DNA from: Bacteroidales bacterium
GTDB taxonomy: Bacteria; Bacteroidota; Bacteroidia; Bacteroidales; UBA1715
Direction of reading: 5' to 3'
DNA: 59,700 nucleotides
Assembly (NCBI GenBank): GCA_017642535.1
Contig: JAGCOW010000054.1
Coordinates: forward strand, 1-59,700
The first letter of the stretch is position 1, and the number at the start of each line of letters is the position of its first letter. Both the position numbers and the translations under genes were made by a program. Of this stretch, positions 8,152 through 16,446 are shown piece after piece. The notes below the pieces were generated by a model. It searched no databases, was not told the origin of the DNA, and was given only the letters and a program-made list of their open reading frames with translations.

Positions 8152-10119
8152 ATGCGTCTCATTGGTAATTTGATACTTGGATTATTTGTCGTGGGCATTG
8201 TAAGTTCTTGCTCTCATACTTCTGTGTATAAGTTCAACCCAATGGAAAATATGCCGCAAGGCGACACTGTTTCTCTCGATATGGATTTGAAAAACGCTGT
8301 GTTGGAAGGAATTGTGATTCCGTCGAAGAATCAAACGACATCAGGTTTTTTTACGTTTTCATATAAAGCAGAAGCGGGAAAACAGCTGTATTACAAGATA
8401 TACTATCAAAACGAAACATATAAGTTCAACAATTCTGATTCGTTGAATTACGAGAATTTTTATGGCAGTTGGGAAGATGTTTCCATTGGATTCAAGCCAG
8501 TTTCTGCAAGTGGAGAAATTGTAGATTCGTTTCGAATTGTGGGAAATCCCCGTGATGAACAAAAATACTATGGTGCCGATGTGTCGAAATACGATGCAAG
8601 TATAGACGCAATCAAAACACGTGTTCAGAAAATAAAAAACGATACGGCATGGTATCGTTCGATAGTGAAAAAGGCCGCAAGCAACGGTTATTCTGTTGAA
8701 AAACAGTTGTTTTTAGATGCTCAATGGACAATTGCCGACGATCGTCATAAAACGGGTGAGATAAATCATCGCTGGAAACGGAATCCTCGCACGGGCTGCT
8801 ATTCGTTTCTTTTGGTTGTGTGTGACGAGAATGGATTGAATTCCTTGCCTTCGTATGTGAAAAACATAGGTGAAACAAATGAAAATGGTCAGTTTGTGAA
8901 TCCTATCGCATGGTTGGAGACAAATTCTAGTAAAGGCGTTCAGTTGATATATGGCTCTAAAGTTCTGAAAACTCGTGCGGTGTTTACGCCAAAACAAGGC
9001 ATTTTTGTTGATGAGGTGAATATCCGCACTCCTGATTATTCTTTGCAAAATATTGATTCAGTGTGTGGTACAAATGCCGACTTGTATGAAAATGCGTTGT
9101 ACCAGCAGTTTTTCCCCGCTGTAAGTCAGCAATATACGTTGCGAAACATTCCGTTGGTTCGCGATGTGGTTGCATTGGACGGATATTATTCAAGAAACGA
9201 ATACGAACAAAATCGTTCCCGTTTTGACTCGTCACAGCTTAAATACGATTACCCTGCAATAACGGAATGCCCTTGTTCCACGGTAAAAGTTTCTGATGAC
9301 GGAGAATATATTTCCATTATTAATCCAGGAAATGAAGATGCTAAAAACCTGAAAAAAGAATCAACGGGAATCAAGTCACGTGTGGGACTTACGTATGGAA
9401 AATATCGGGGGAAAATAAAATTCCCGGTTATGCTCAATCAGGAACATGTGTGGAATGGCTTGACATACGCTTTCTGGCTGATTTATCAGGATAATCATTC
9501 GTGGAACAATCGTCGTGGTTGCCATAATGTAGGGTATATTGATAAAGGCGATGATTCGCCAACGCCCGAACGTATGTTCGAGAATAAATACTCCGAGATT
9601 GACATAGAAATTGTCAAGGCATCGAAATTTTGGCCGTCGCAGTATTATAAGGATTTCGGAAATCATTCGGAAGATGCGTCGCTGAATAACGAGGTGATGT
9701 ATAGTTGCACGAATTGGGACTTGGCTTGTCAGCAACCGACGAAATTTAGTTCAGGCATATCCAAAATACCTTACAATGGCGAAAAATATGAGGCCATGCG
9801 TTGGAATGACTTATATAAGGCATTGACCATTAAAACACCGATTTCAAACGATGTTTTCAAGGAAGAATACTACTATTACGAAATAGAATGGAAACCCACG
9901 GAAATTATATGGAGAATCGGCAGCACACCTGAAACGATGCAAGTCGTAGGGTATATGAATGACGAATACACGTCGATTCCCAACAATCAAATGTTGTGCA
10001 TTGTTACGCAGGAATACCACTATTCAGAGTGGTGGCCACCTATCGTATTTGAACAAGGATTGATTCCGTATAACAAATCGGATATTGAAGGAAGAATTTA
10101 TGAAATTGTTATTGAGTAG
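8152..10119 (+). CDS. GH16-like lipoprotein
   Basis: This is a predicted outer-membrane or periplasmic lipoprotein of 655 residues, with signal MRLIGNLILGLFVVGIVSSC and lipidated Cys20. The C-terminal third looks like a laminarinase-type (GH16) jelly roll. It has YGKYRGKIKFP near residue 415, the catalytic-type motif SEIDIEI with Glu482, Asp484 and Glu486 in the E-x-D-x-E spacing, and YYEIEWKPTEIIWRIG around 570-585, which matches the usual H/Y-x-Y-x-[IV]-x-W strand. The N-terminal about 400 residues are unassigned and beta-rich. Many GH16 enzymes cleave beta-1,3 or beta-1,4 glucans and galactans, and some are encoded in exopolysaccharide operons, where they trim or release polymer. A stop-to-start gap of 2 bases to the MBOAT gene argues for shared function. 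Confidence 0.72.
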   Translation: MRLIGNLILGLFVVGIVSSCSHTSVYKFNPMENMPQGDTVSLDMDLKNAVLEGIVIPSKNQTTSGFFTFSYKAEAGKQLYYKIYYQNETYKFNNSDSLNYENFYGSWEDVSIGFKPVSASGEIVDSFRIVGNPRDEQKYYGADVSKYDASIDAIKTRVQKIKNDTAWYRSIVKKAASNGYSVEKQLFLDAQWTIADDRHKTGEINHRWKRNPRTGCYSFLLVVCDENGLNSLPSYVKNIGETNENGQFVNPIAWLETNSSKGVQLIYGSKVLKTRAVFTPKQGIFVDEVNIRTPDYSLQNIDSVCGTNADLYENALYQQFFPAVSQQYTLRNIPLVRDVVALDGYYSRNEYEQNRSRFDSSQLKYDYPAITECPCSTVKVSDDGEYISIINPGNEDAKNLKKESTGIKSRVGLTYGKYRGKIKFPVMLNQEHVWNGLTYAFWLIYQDNHSWNNRRGCHNVGYIDKGDDSPTPERMFENKYSEIDIEIVKASKFWPSQYYKDFGNHSEDASLNNEVMYSCTNWDLACQQPTKFSSGISKIPYNGEKYEAMRWNDLYKALTIKTPISNDVFKEEYYYYEIEWKPTEIIWRIGSTPETMQVVGYMNDEYTSIPNNQMLCIVTQEYHYSEWWPPIVFEQGLIPYNKSDIEGRIYEIVIE

Positions 10120-10121
10120 TT

Positions 10122-11537
10122 ATGGTATTTAGTAGTAATATATTTTTATTGTTTTTTTTACCTGTTTTTTTCCTTTGTTACTTTATTACACCTGTAAGAT
10201 ATAGGAATTATCCCCTATTATTGTTTTCTATTATTTTTTATTCCTATGGAGCGCCCGATTTTGTGCTTATATTGCTTTTAGCAACAGTGCTGAATTTTTA
10301 CATTGTGAAAGCAATGCTGAAGGCGACAACAGAGAAAAAAAAGAAACTATTTTGTGCGTTGTCTGTGGTTGTGTCACTCAGTTTGTTGCTCTATTACAAA
10401 TATGCAAATTTCTTTGTGGAAAACATAAATGCGTTTTTGCACGTGTGTAATCACTCATCAATATCGTGGAGACCTGTTCTTTTACCAATAGGCATATCAT
10501 TTTTCACATTCCAGTCCATTACCTATACCATAGATATGTATAGAGCGACGGCAAAGCCAAACGAAAAACTTACCGATTATGTTTTATACATCATAATGTT
10601 CCCTCAACTTATTGCAGGGCCTATTGTTCGTTATAATACCGTTGCCGAGGAATTGGTTTCGAGGAAATATGTCACCACGCAACAATTGGCAGGTGCATAT
10701 CGTTTTATAATTGGTTTGTCGAAAAAAGTTCTGATTTCCAATACGTTGGCGAAAATTGCCGACGAAGCATTTACGATGAATGTATCTGAATTGTCAACTC
10801 CTACCGCTTGGATAGGAATGTTGGCATATACGTTACAAATCTATTTTGATTTTTCTGGCTATTCCGATATGGCGATTGGTTTAGGAAGGATTATGGGATT
10901 TCATTTCCCCGAAAACTTCGACAACCCTTACACCAGCAAGAGTATCAGTGAATTTTGGCGCCGTTGGCATATAACGTTAGGTGCGTTTATGAGAGAATAT
11001 CTTTATATTCCGTTGGGTGGAAATAGAGTTTCAAAACGGAGAACATATCTGAATCTTTGGATAGTTTTTCTTCTTTCTGGTTTTTGGCACGGGGCATCAT
11101 ATAACTTTATTTTGTGGGGTGCATTCCATGGTTTTTTCCTTGTGCTGGATAGGTTATTTATGCTCGATTTTCTAAAAAGAATCGGTAAAATTCCCGCAGT
11201 TATACTTACATTTTTCGTGGTAAATCTTGGCTGGGTGCTTTTTAGAGCCGATGGTTTGTCAAATGCATTGGGATTTTACCAAGCGTTGTTCCACTTCTCA
11301 GGCGCGTTACAAATCAGTTTGGATGGAGAATCTATTTGTACGTTGATAGTTGCTTTGATTTTATCATTTATCACGCTGGCAAAATTCGGAGAAAAAATGT
11401 GCAACACTTTGTATGCCGAGGTTTATACGACAAAACAATCTATCATGTTGTTCATTTTCATTGTGTTACTGCTTGTATTGTCAGTAGGTTCATTGAGCGT
11501 TTCAGATTTTAACCCATTTATTTATTTTCGATTCTGA
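10122..11537 (+). CDS. MBOAT-family O-acetyltransferase (AlgI/DltB-like), copy 1
   Basis: This polytopic inner-membrane protein of 471 residues passes acetyl groups across the membrane for O-acetylation of an exported polymer. MBOAT hallmarks include PIGISFFTFQSITYTID, the block MGFHFPENFDNPY, WRRWHITLGAFMREYLYIPLGGNR, and SGFWHGASYNFILWGAFHG, whose His323 is the presumed catalytic residue. Length and motifs are those of AlgI-type proteins. The stop overlaps the ATG of the AlgJ/AlgX-like gene by one base (TGATG), so the pair is translationally coupled. The acceptor polymer is not identified by the sequence. Confidence 0.93.
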   Translation: MVFSSNIFLLFFLPVFFLCYFITPVRYRNYPLLLFSIIFYSYGAPDFVLILLLATVLNFYIVKAMLKATTEKKKKLFCALSVVVSLSLLLYYKYANFFVENINAFLHVCNHSSISWRPVLLPIGISFFTFQSITYTIDMYRATAKPNEKLTDYVLYIIMFPQLIAGPIVRYNTVAEELVSRKYVTTQQLAGAYRFIIGLSKKVLISNTLAKIADEAFTMNVSELSTPTAWIGMLAYTLQIYFDFSGYSDMAIGLGRIMGFHFPENFDNPYTSKSISEFWRRWHITLGAFMREYLYIPLGGNRVSKRRTYLNLWIVFLLSGFWHGASYNFILWGAFHGFFLVLDRLFMLDFLKRIGKIPAVILTFFVVNLGWVLFRADGLSNALGFYQALFHFSGALQISLDGESICTLIVALILSFITLAKFGEKMCNTLYAEVYTTKQSIMLFIFIVLLLVLSVGSLSVSDFNPFIYFRF

Positions 11538-13075
11538 TGAAGTGGAGAGATAACATATTGGAAAAAATCTTACTGACCATATTGGTGGTAATTCTCGTGA
11601 TACCAATCACCAATGTCGTACCTTTCCGCTCATTACATGGTGTTGTTTCGGAACGAGAAAAACCTATGTTCACACTATCAGGATTTAAGGATGGTTCGTA
11701 TCAAAAAGATCTTGAGAAATACATCAACATGACCTACAATGGCCGTGAAGCGGCTGTGAGAATATATAACCAATTTATATGGACTTTTTTTCACAAAACG
11801 AATGTGGAAAATATCGTGATAGGGAAGGAAAATTGGTTGTTTGAACCACAACATGTTGAGGATTATTACCAAAGTCGTATGTATAAATATACTGACGATT
11901 TTGTGGCAATGAAAAAGAAATTGACCACAAATGCCAAACGTTTGTTTTTTGTTCAGGAAATCCTCAAAGAATATGGAAAAACAATTTTTGTGATGATTGA
12001 ACCTGGGAAGGAACGATTTTATTCACAATATCTGCCTGAGAACACCTACACAAAAGAGAAAGGAGTTGTCGCTTCTGATTATTATGCCTATTTGTTTGAT
12101 AGTTTGCACGTTAATTGTTTTAATACGCTTCGCTGGTTTGAACAAATACAGGATAGCGTGTCGTTTCCCTTGTTTCCACAAACGGGAACACATTGGTCCA
12201 ACATTGCAGCCACATACGTGTTGGATTCTCTTATCCGATACATGGAATTTGTGGGAAACGTGAATATGCAAAATGTTGTTATTGATTCTATTTACACTGC
12301 AAAAATAAAAGAACCCGATGCTGATTTGGAAGAGTTGCTTAATATAGAATTTCCAATAGCGTCAACAAAAATGAAATATGCAAATTTACGTTTGCTTCCC
12401 GATAGCGCGGCAGAGCGTCCGCGACTTATAACAATTGGTGATTCATATTTTTGGAATCTTTCGTACCAAATACCTTTGAAAAATATCTTTAGTGGGTATC
12501 CCTATTGGTATTACAATAAGACAATATATTTTGACAAGGATTATAACTCAACCGACGATATAAATCTTGTAGAACAGATAATGAATAGCGATTTTATTAT
12601 GCTTTCATATTGCACGGCACAAATATATGATTTGGGAAACAGTTTCATTTCTCGTGCATTGGTAAATCTCTGCTATGACGACGAATATGTGGCTTCGATT
12701 ATTGAAAAAATACAAAAATCAATGCTTACGGATTCTTCGTGGAAAGCGTCGTTACAGAAAAAAGCCGAGGCACAAAACGTTCCTTTGGAACAAATTCTAA
12801 GAACTGATGCGGAATATGTGTTATATAACGACTTGGATAAGTATTTCCCCGAAATAGCTAGCGATACGGTCCCGAAACTACGTAACAAGCGAATAAATGA
12901 GATTTTGGAGATTCAAGAAAACTATAAAGATGTTCCCAAACTTGCAAGTATAATTCATTCCATCTATTTGTTTCCCAGCTGGTTACAATCAATAAAAGAA
13001 AAGGCGGACACGTCTGCATTGACGTTTGAGGATTTTGTAAGAAGGGAAGCATTATGGGTGTATGAAAACAGATAA
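11537..13075 (+). CDS. AlgJ/AlgX/DltD-like O-acetylation partner, copy 1
   Basis: This 512-residue protein has one N-terminal membrane anchor (LLTILVVILVIPITNVVPF) and a periplasmic SGNH-type domain. It starts with GKENWLFEPQHVEDYY, as in AlgX/AlgJ. TGTHWSNIAA (His219) corresponds to the DTHW-type catalytic element, and IGDSYFWN (Asp302-Ser303) to the nucleophile block. At the position of the usual catalytic Asp before T-H-W the residue is Gly217. The distal paralogue shows the same change. Its expected job is to accept acetyl from the neighbouring MBOAT protein and transfer it to the glycan. The C-terminal about 120 residues are a charged helical extension that I cannot assign. Confidence 0.82.
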   Translation: MKWRDNILEKILLTILVVILVIPITNVVPFRSLHGVVSEREKPMFTLSGFKDGSYQKDLEKYINMTYNGREAAVRIYNQFIWTFFHKTNVENIVIGKENWLFEPQHVEDYYQSRMYKYTDDFVAMKKKLTTNAKRLFFVQEILKEYGKTIFVMIEPGKERFYSQYLPENTYTKEKGVVASDYYAYLFDSLHVNCFNTLRWFEQIQDSVSFPLFPQTGTHWSNIAATYVLDSLIRYMEFVGNVNMQNVVIDSIYTAKIKEPDADLEELLNIEFPIASTKMKYANLRLLPDSAAERPRLITIGDSYFWNLSYQIPLKNIFSGYPYWYYNKTIYFDKDYNSTDDINLVEQIMNSDFIMLSYCTAQIYDLGNSFISRALVNLCYDDEYVASIIEKIQKSMLTDSSWKASLQKKAEAQNVPLEQILRTDAEYVLYNDLDKYFPEIASDTVPKLRNKRINEILEIQENYKDVPKLASIIHSIYLFPSWLQSIKEKADTSALTFEDFVRREALWVYENR

Positions 13076-13086
13076 CAAAAGAAACA

Positions 13087-14859
13087 ATGAAATTAAGAAA
13101 ATATGAAATATCGCGAATACTATTGTTTACTGTTTTTGCCGTAACAATCTTAGTCAAGTGTATATTGTTTCACTTGTTTTGTTTTGGTTCTCTGACAAAC
13201 GATAGGTTATTGGATGATTTCCAAGACTTTTTTTCATTTTTCATAGCCAAGTTGTTGCCTGCAGTTTCTATCGCAAGTTTTGTGTTTGTGTTCAAACGGA
13301 AATGGTGGATTGTCGTCATCTCTGTTCTCATTGATATTTGGTTGATGGCAAATCTTATTTACTATCGGGCGAACGATTTGTTTCTGGATGTGGAAACTAT
13401 AATGATTGCTGACAATCTAAATGGATTTGGCAGTGCTATATCAACGTATGTGAATTGGAAAACGCCGACATTTCTTATTATAACGATTTTGTTGTCTGTT
13501 TTCCTTGTTTTTACAACAGGAAAAAATAAGAGGTCATGGAAAGGTTTCGTAATTGCGACAGTCGTTTCGGTTGCCTTATTCTGTGGCGACTATTTTGTCG
13601 GCTATTCAACATACAAGCAGACTCCCGGTGCAGAGCCATGGATGTATTCTTCTTTCAAAACGGTGTATGAAATGTCGTCGGGAAGATTCTATTACAGCAA
13701 TTGGATTCGAAAACAATGGATGGAAGGGCAAACGCCGTTACATTTCGCTCCTGCGTTGTTGTACAAGAACTTTTGTGATGCATATTACAAAAAAACTGAT
13801 TTGAAAATTGACGATAAGGACAAAGAGGTCATAAATTCCTTTATAGATTTTTCGGCAAAGGATACTGATACGGTACGCCAAAACCTTATCATAATCTTGG
13901 GCGAAAGTTTTGAGAGTTGGGCATTACAAATGCAAGAAGACGGATTTGAAGTTACACCCAATATGAATGCATTGAGACGAAGGGAACACTCCTTGTATGT
14001 AGATAAAATCCGTTCACAAGTGCTTCGTGGCACTTCAGGAGACGGACAAATGATTATTAACACAGGATTATTACCGATTAGAGCTGGTGCGGCATGTATG
14101 TTGTTTGGTGAAAACGTATATCCTAATTATGCTCATAAATTTGAATCTTCAGTAATTGTAAATCCTATTCCGACGATTTGGAATCAACCTGTTGTTACAT
14201 TTTCGTATGGCTACAAGAATCTCGACAATTATCAATTCCATGGCGTAAAGCGTGCCTGTGACGCCGATCTAATGGAAATGGCGATAAAGCAGTGCCTGAC
14301 AATGCAAGAACCGTTTGCAATAATGATTATAACATTATCGACACATTCACCATTCTGGGATTATCCCCATTCTAAAGAAAAAAATCATTTTAAGGAATTT
14401 CCGAAATTATTCCAAGATTATTTGTACAGTATGCACTATGCTGATAGTTGCATCGGAGTATTCTTACAAGAGTTGGAACAAAAGTCTTTGTTGGATAACT
14501 CAACAGTGGTACTTACTGGCGACCACACAATTTTTCGGAGCAGTCTTCTTGCCGAAATGCAACCAATTGCACAAAAATACAATCTTCCAATCCCCCAAGA
14601 AGAGTCATTCTGTCCGCTTATCATTTGTTCTCCGACTATTGAAAAGCACACGGAAATAGATACTGTTTGTTATCAGATGGATATATATCCGACCATCTTG
14701 CATTGTCTTGGAATCAGTGATTATTATTGGAAAGGATTTGGTGCAAATCTCTTGGACAGTGCTTCTCCACAAAATCGGAAAATATCAGTCGATGATGCAT
14801 TTCGGCTTTCAAATCTGATGATTAGAAGCAATTATTTCAATGAGAATCGAAATGATTGA
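13087..14859 (+). CDS. LtaS-like sulfatase-fold transferase, third copy
   Basis: This 590-residue inner-membrane protein has about five N-terminal helices and a periplasmic sulfatase domain. The active-site series is LIIILGESFESW (metal ligand Glu), LRGTSGDGQ with the putative threonine nucleophile, LSTHSPFWDYP, and LTGDHTIF. It is more distant from the two tandem copies at 3819 and 6097 than those are from each other, and the RGTSGDGQ block resembles the LtaS sub-branch common in Bacteroidetes. It follows the AlgJ-like gene after 11 bases. Its stop lies 3 bases from the stop of the convergent acyltransferase gene, with no obvious terminator hairpin between them. The transferred group and acceptor are unknown. 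Confidence 0.83.
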   Translation: MKLRKYEISRILLFTVFAVTILVKCILFHLFCFGSLTNDRLLDDFQDFFSFFIAKLLPAVSIASFVFVFKRKWWIVVISVLIDIWLMANLIYYRANDLFLDVETIMIADNLNGFGSAISTYVNWKTPTFLIITILLSVFLVFTTGKNKRSWKGFVIATVVSVALFCGDYFVGYSTYKQTPGAEPWMYSSFKTVYEMSSGRFYYSNWIRKQWMEGQTPLHFAPALLYKNFCDAYYKKTDLKIDDKDKEVINSFIDFSAKDTDTVRQNLIIILGESFESWALQMQEDGFEVTPNMNALRRREHSLYVDKIRSQVLRGTSGDGQMIINTGLLPIRAGAACMLFGENVYPNYAHKFESSVIVNPIPTIWNQPVVTFSYGYKNLDNYQFHGVKRACDADLMEMAIKQCLTMQEPFAIMIITLSTHSPFWDYPHSKEKNHFKEFPKLFQDYLYSMHYADSCIGVFLQELEQKSLLDNSTVVLTGDHTIFRSSLLAEMQPIAQKYNLPIPQEESFCPLIICSPTIEKHTEIDTVCYQMDIYPTILHCLGISDYYWKGFGANLLDSASPQNRKISVDDAFRLSNLMIRSNYFNENRND

Positions 14860-14862
14860 TTC

Positions 14863-16428
14863 CTACTTCTCATTATAAACAGTAACAGAGGTGTTTTTTA
14901 TTTCACCAACAGAATGATTATAGTTCCATAAGTAAATGGAAAGTTCTAAACTATTCCCCCATTGAATGAATGGCCGAATATATCTGTAATGAATGGTATA
15001 ATGATATGAACCATCTTGATTTTTTACACCTTTTTCCAGAAAATATTTTTGCCATACGCGACCAGGAATTGAAAAGACAAGAATAGGTTTGTTGTCAGTC
15101 TCGTTAACATAGTCAAATTCTATATCTGTGCAGGTTTTATATGGCTTATCAGTAATAGTATATTTTGCAATACTCGTGTATGCTTCTTTTTCGGTAACGA
15201 AATTTTGCTGAAAACTATATTGTGGTTCAATTATTTCTTTATGATTGGAAAATTTAACCATCATGTAATAAAACATTATGTAGCAGAAAAATATGACAAC
15301 GAAAAGTAATATTGTGTTTTCAAGAAAACGGGATTGTTTCTTGAAGGTGATTTTGTTGAACAGAAAAGATAGATTGTCATATATTTTTTTCGAAGTTAAG
15401 GCAATGCCGATAATTGTTACAAAAAATAACACCCCTGCCAACAAGGAGATTCCCGCATTGTGGTAAGATGAAAACGTATCAATGAATGGGGGACGGAATA
15501 TGGTGTGTACCACAAAAATAATCATAGACAGATTCCCCAGGAAAAGGAAAAATGACTGAAGATAGTTTTGTTTCCAGCAGATAAGTTTTTTTAAATAAGG
15601 ATATGCGAAAAGAAAAATGATTGTTACGGATATAAAAGTAAATGGGAAACATACTTGAAAAAAATTTCCTAAAACAAATAACGCTATTGAGATAAAAAGC
15701 CATAGAATAGGAATTTTTTTATCTCTGTTTTGAGCAAACCAAATCCCAAAACAAAATTCTGGCAAATGTCCGGGAGCATTTTGCATTAAGGAGATATCCC
15801 TTAACTCGTGAAAGTAGGTGTGAGATATAAAAAAACATCCATACGAGATAATACAAAGTGCTATGAGGGCTCTCCAATTATATTTTTCTATAAACTTGTA
15901 CAAAAAAGAGAACAGTAGGTATAATTGCATTATCAGTCCGAAGAACCACCATGGCCCAACAACTTTCAGTCCGCTATTGGGAAGTAACGTATGAAGAAAT
16001 AACATCTTATATGTTAATTCATGCCATTCCAATTTCGTAACCAACGATTTGGTTGTAAGAATGGTTGATATAAAAAAGACAATGATACCCGTCAAAAGCA
16101 AAGGATACAGTTTCTTTAACCTATAACCCATAAAATTCCCCCACGATCGTTCGTTCTTTTTCATAGAGTATGTTAGTCCTACTCCACTGATAAAGATGAA
16201 TATTTGAACGCCGTAGTGACCAAGATAACTGAAAAGAATGTTGATTATCTCGCTTGGTTTAGACGTTAAAAGAGAAAAAAAGTTCTGAATAAGTCGTTCA
16301 TCAAAAAGAAATTCATTTTCCCCTGGTGACGGAGGCATCCAGTGGAAAAAGTTATGCATTACAATGCAAAATATGGCAAGACCTTTGATGAGGGTTGTGT
16401 CTTCTTTTGATATGGAATATGTTTGCAT
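14863..16428 (-). CDS. Acyltransferase family 3 (OafA/OpgC-like) with C-terminal extracytoplasmic domain
   Basis: This 521-residue membrane protein has about ten hydrophobic segments. It opens with KEDTTLIKGLAIFCIVMHNFFHW, and LGHYGVQIFIFISGVGLTYS follows; both are characteristic of acyltransferase-3 proteins, and the first includes the conserved His of the active site. Family members add acetyl or succinyl groups to surface glycans (OafA, OpgC). Beyond the last helix about 120 residues face the periplasm and end GNSLELSIYLWN and KNTSVTVYN. This resembles the tail of the LtaS-like protein at 3819-6110, an unusual sharing between unrelated membrane enzymes. It is the last gene of the minus-strand arm, 18 bases after the AlgJ-like gene. 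Confidence 0.83.
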   Translation of the reverse strand: MQTYSISKEDTTLIKGLAIFCIVMHNFFHWMPPSPGENEFLFDERLIQNFFSLLTSKPSEIINILFSYLGHYGVQIFIFISGVGLTYSMKKNERSWGNFMGYRLKKLYPLLLTGIIVFFISTILTTKSLVTKLEWHELTYKMLFLHTLLPNSGLKVVGPWWFFGLIMQLYLLFSFLYKFIEKYNWRALIALCIISYGCFFISHTYFHELRDISLMQNAPGHLPEFCFGIWFAQNRDKKIPILWLFISIALFVLGNFFQVCFPFTFISVTIIFLFAYPYLKKLICWKQNYLQSFFLFLGNLSMIIFVVHTIFRPPFIDTFSSYHNAGISLLAGVLFFVTIIGIALTSKKIYDNLSFLFNKITFKKQSRFLENTILLFVVIFFCYIMFYYMMVKFSNHKEIIEPQYSFQQNFVTEKEAYTSIAKYTITDKPYKTCTDIEFDYVNETDNKPILVFSIPGRVWQKYFLEKGVKNQDGSYHYTIHYRYIRPFIQWGNSLELSIYLWNYNHSVGEIKNTSVTVYNEK

Positions 16429-16446
16429 TGGTTCTGTCCGTTTTTA

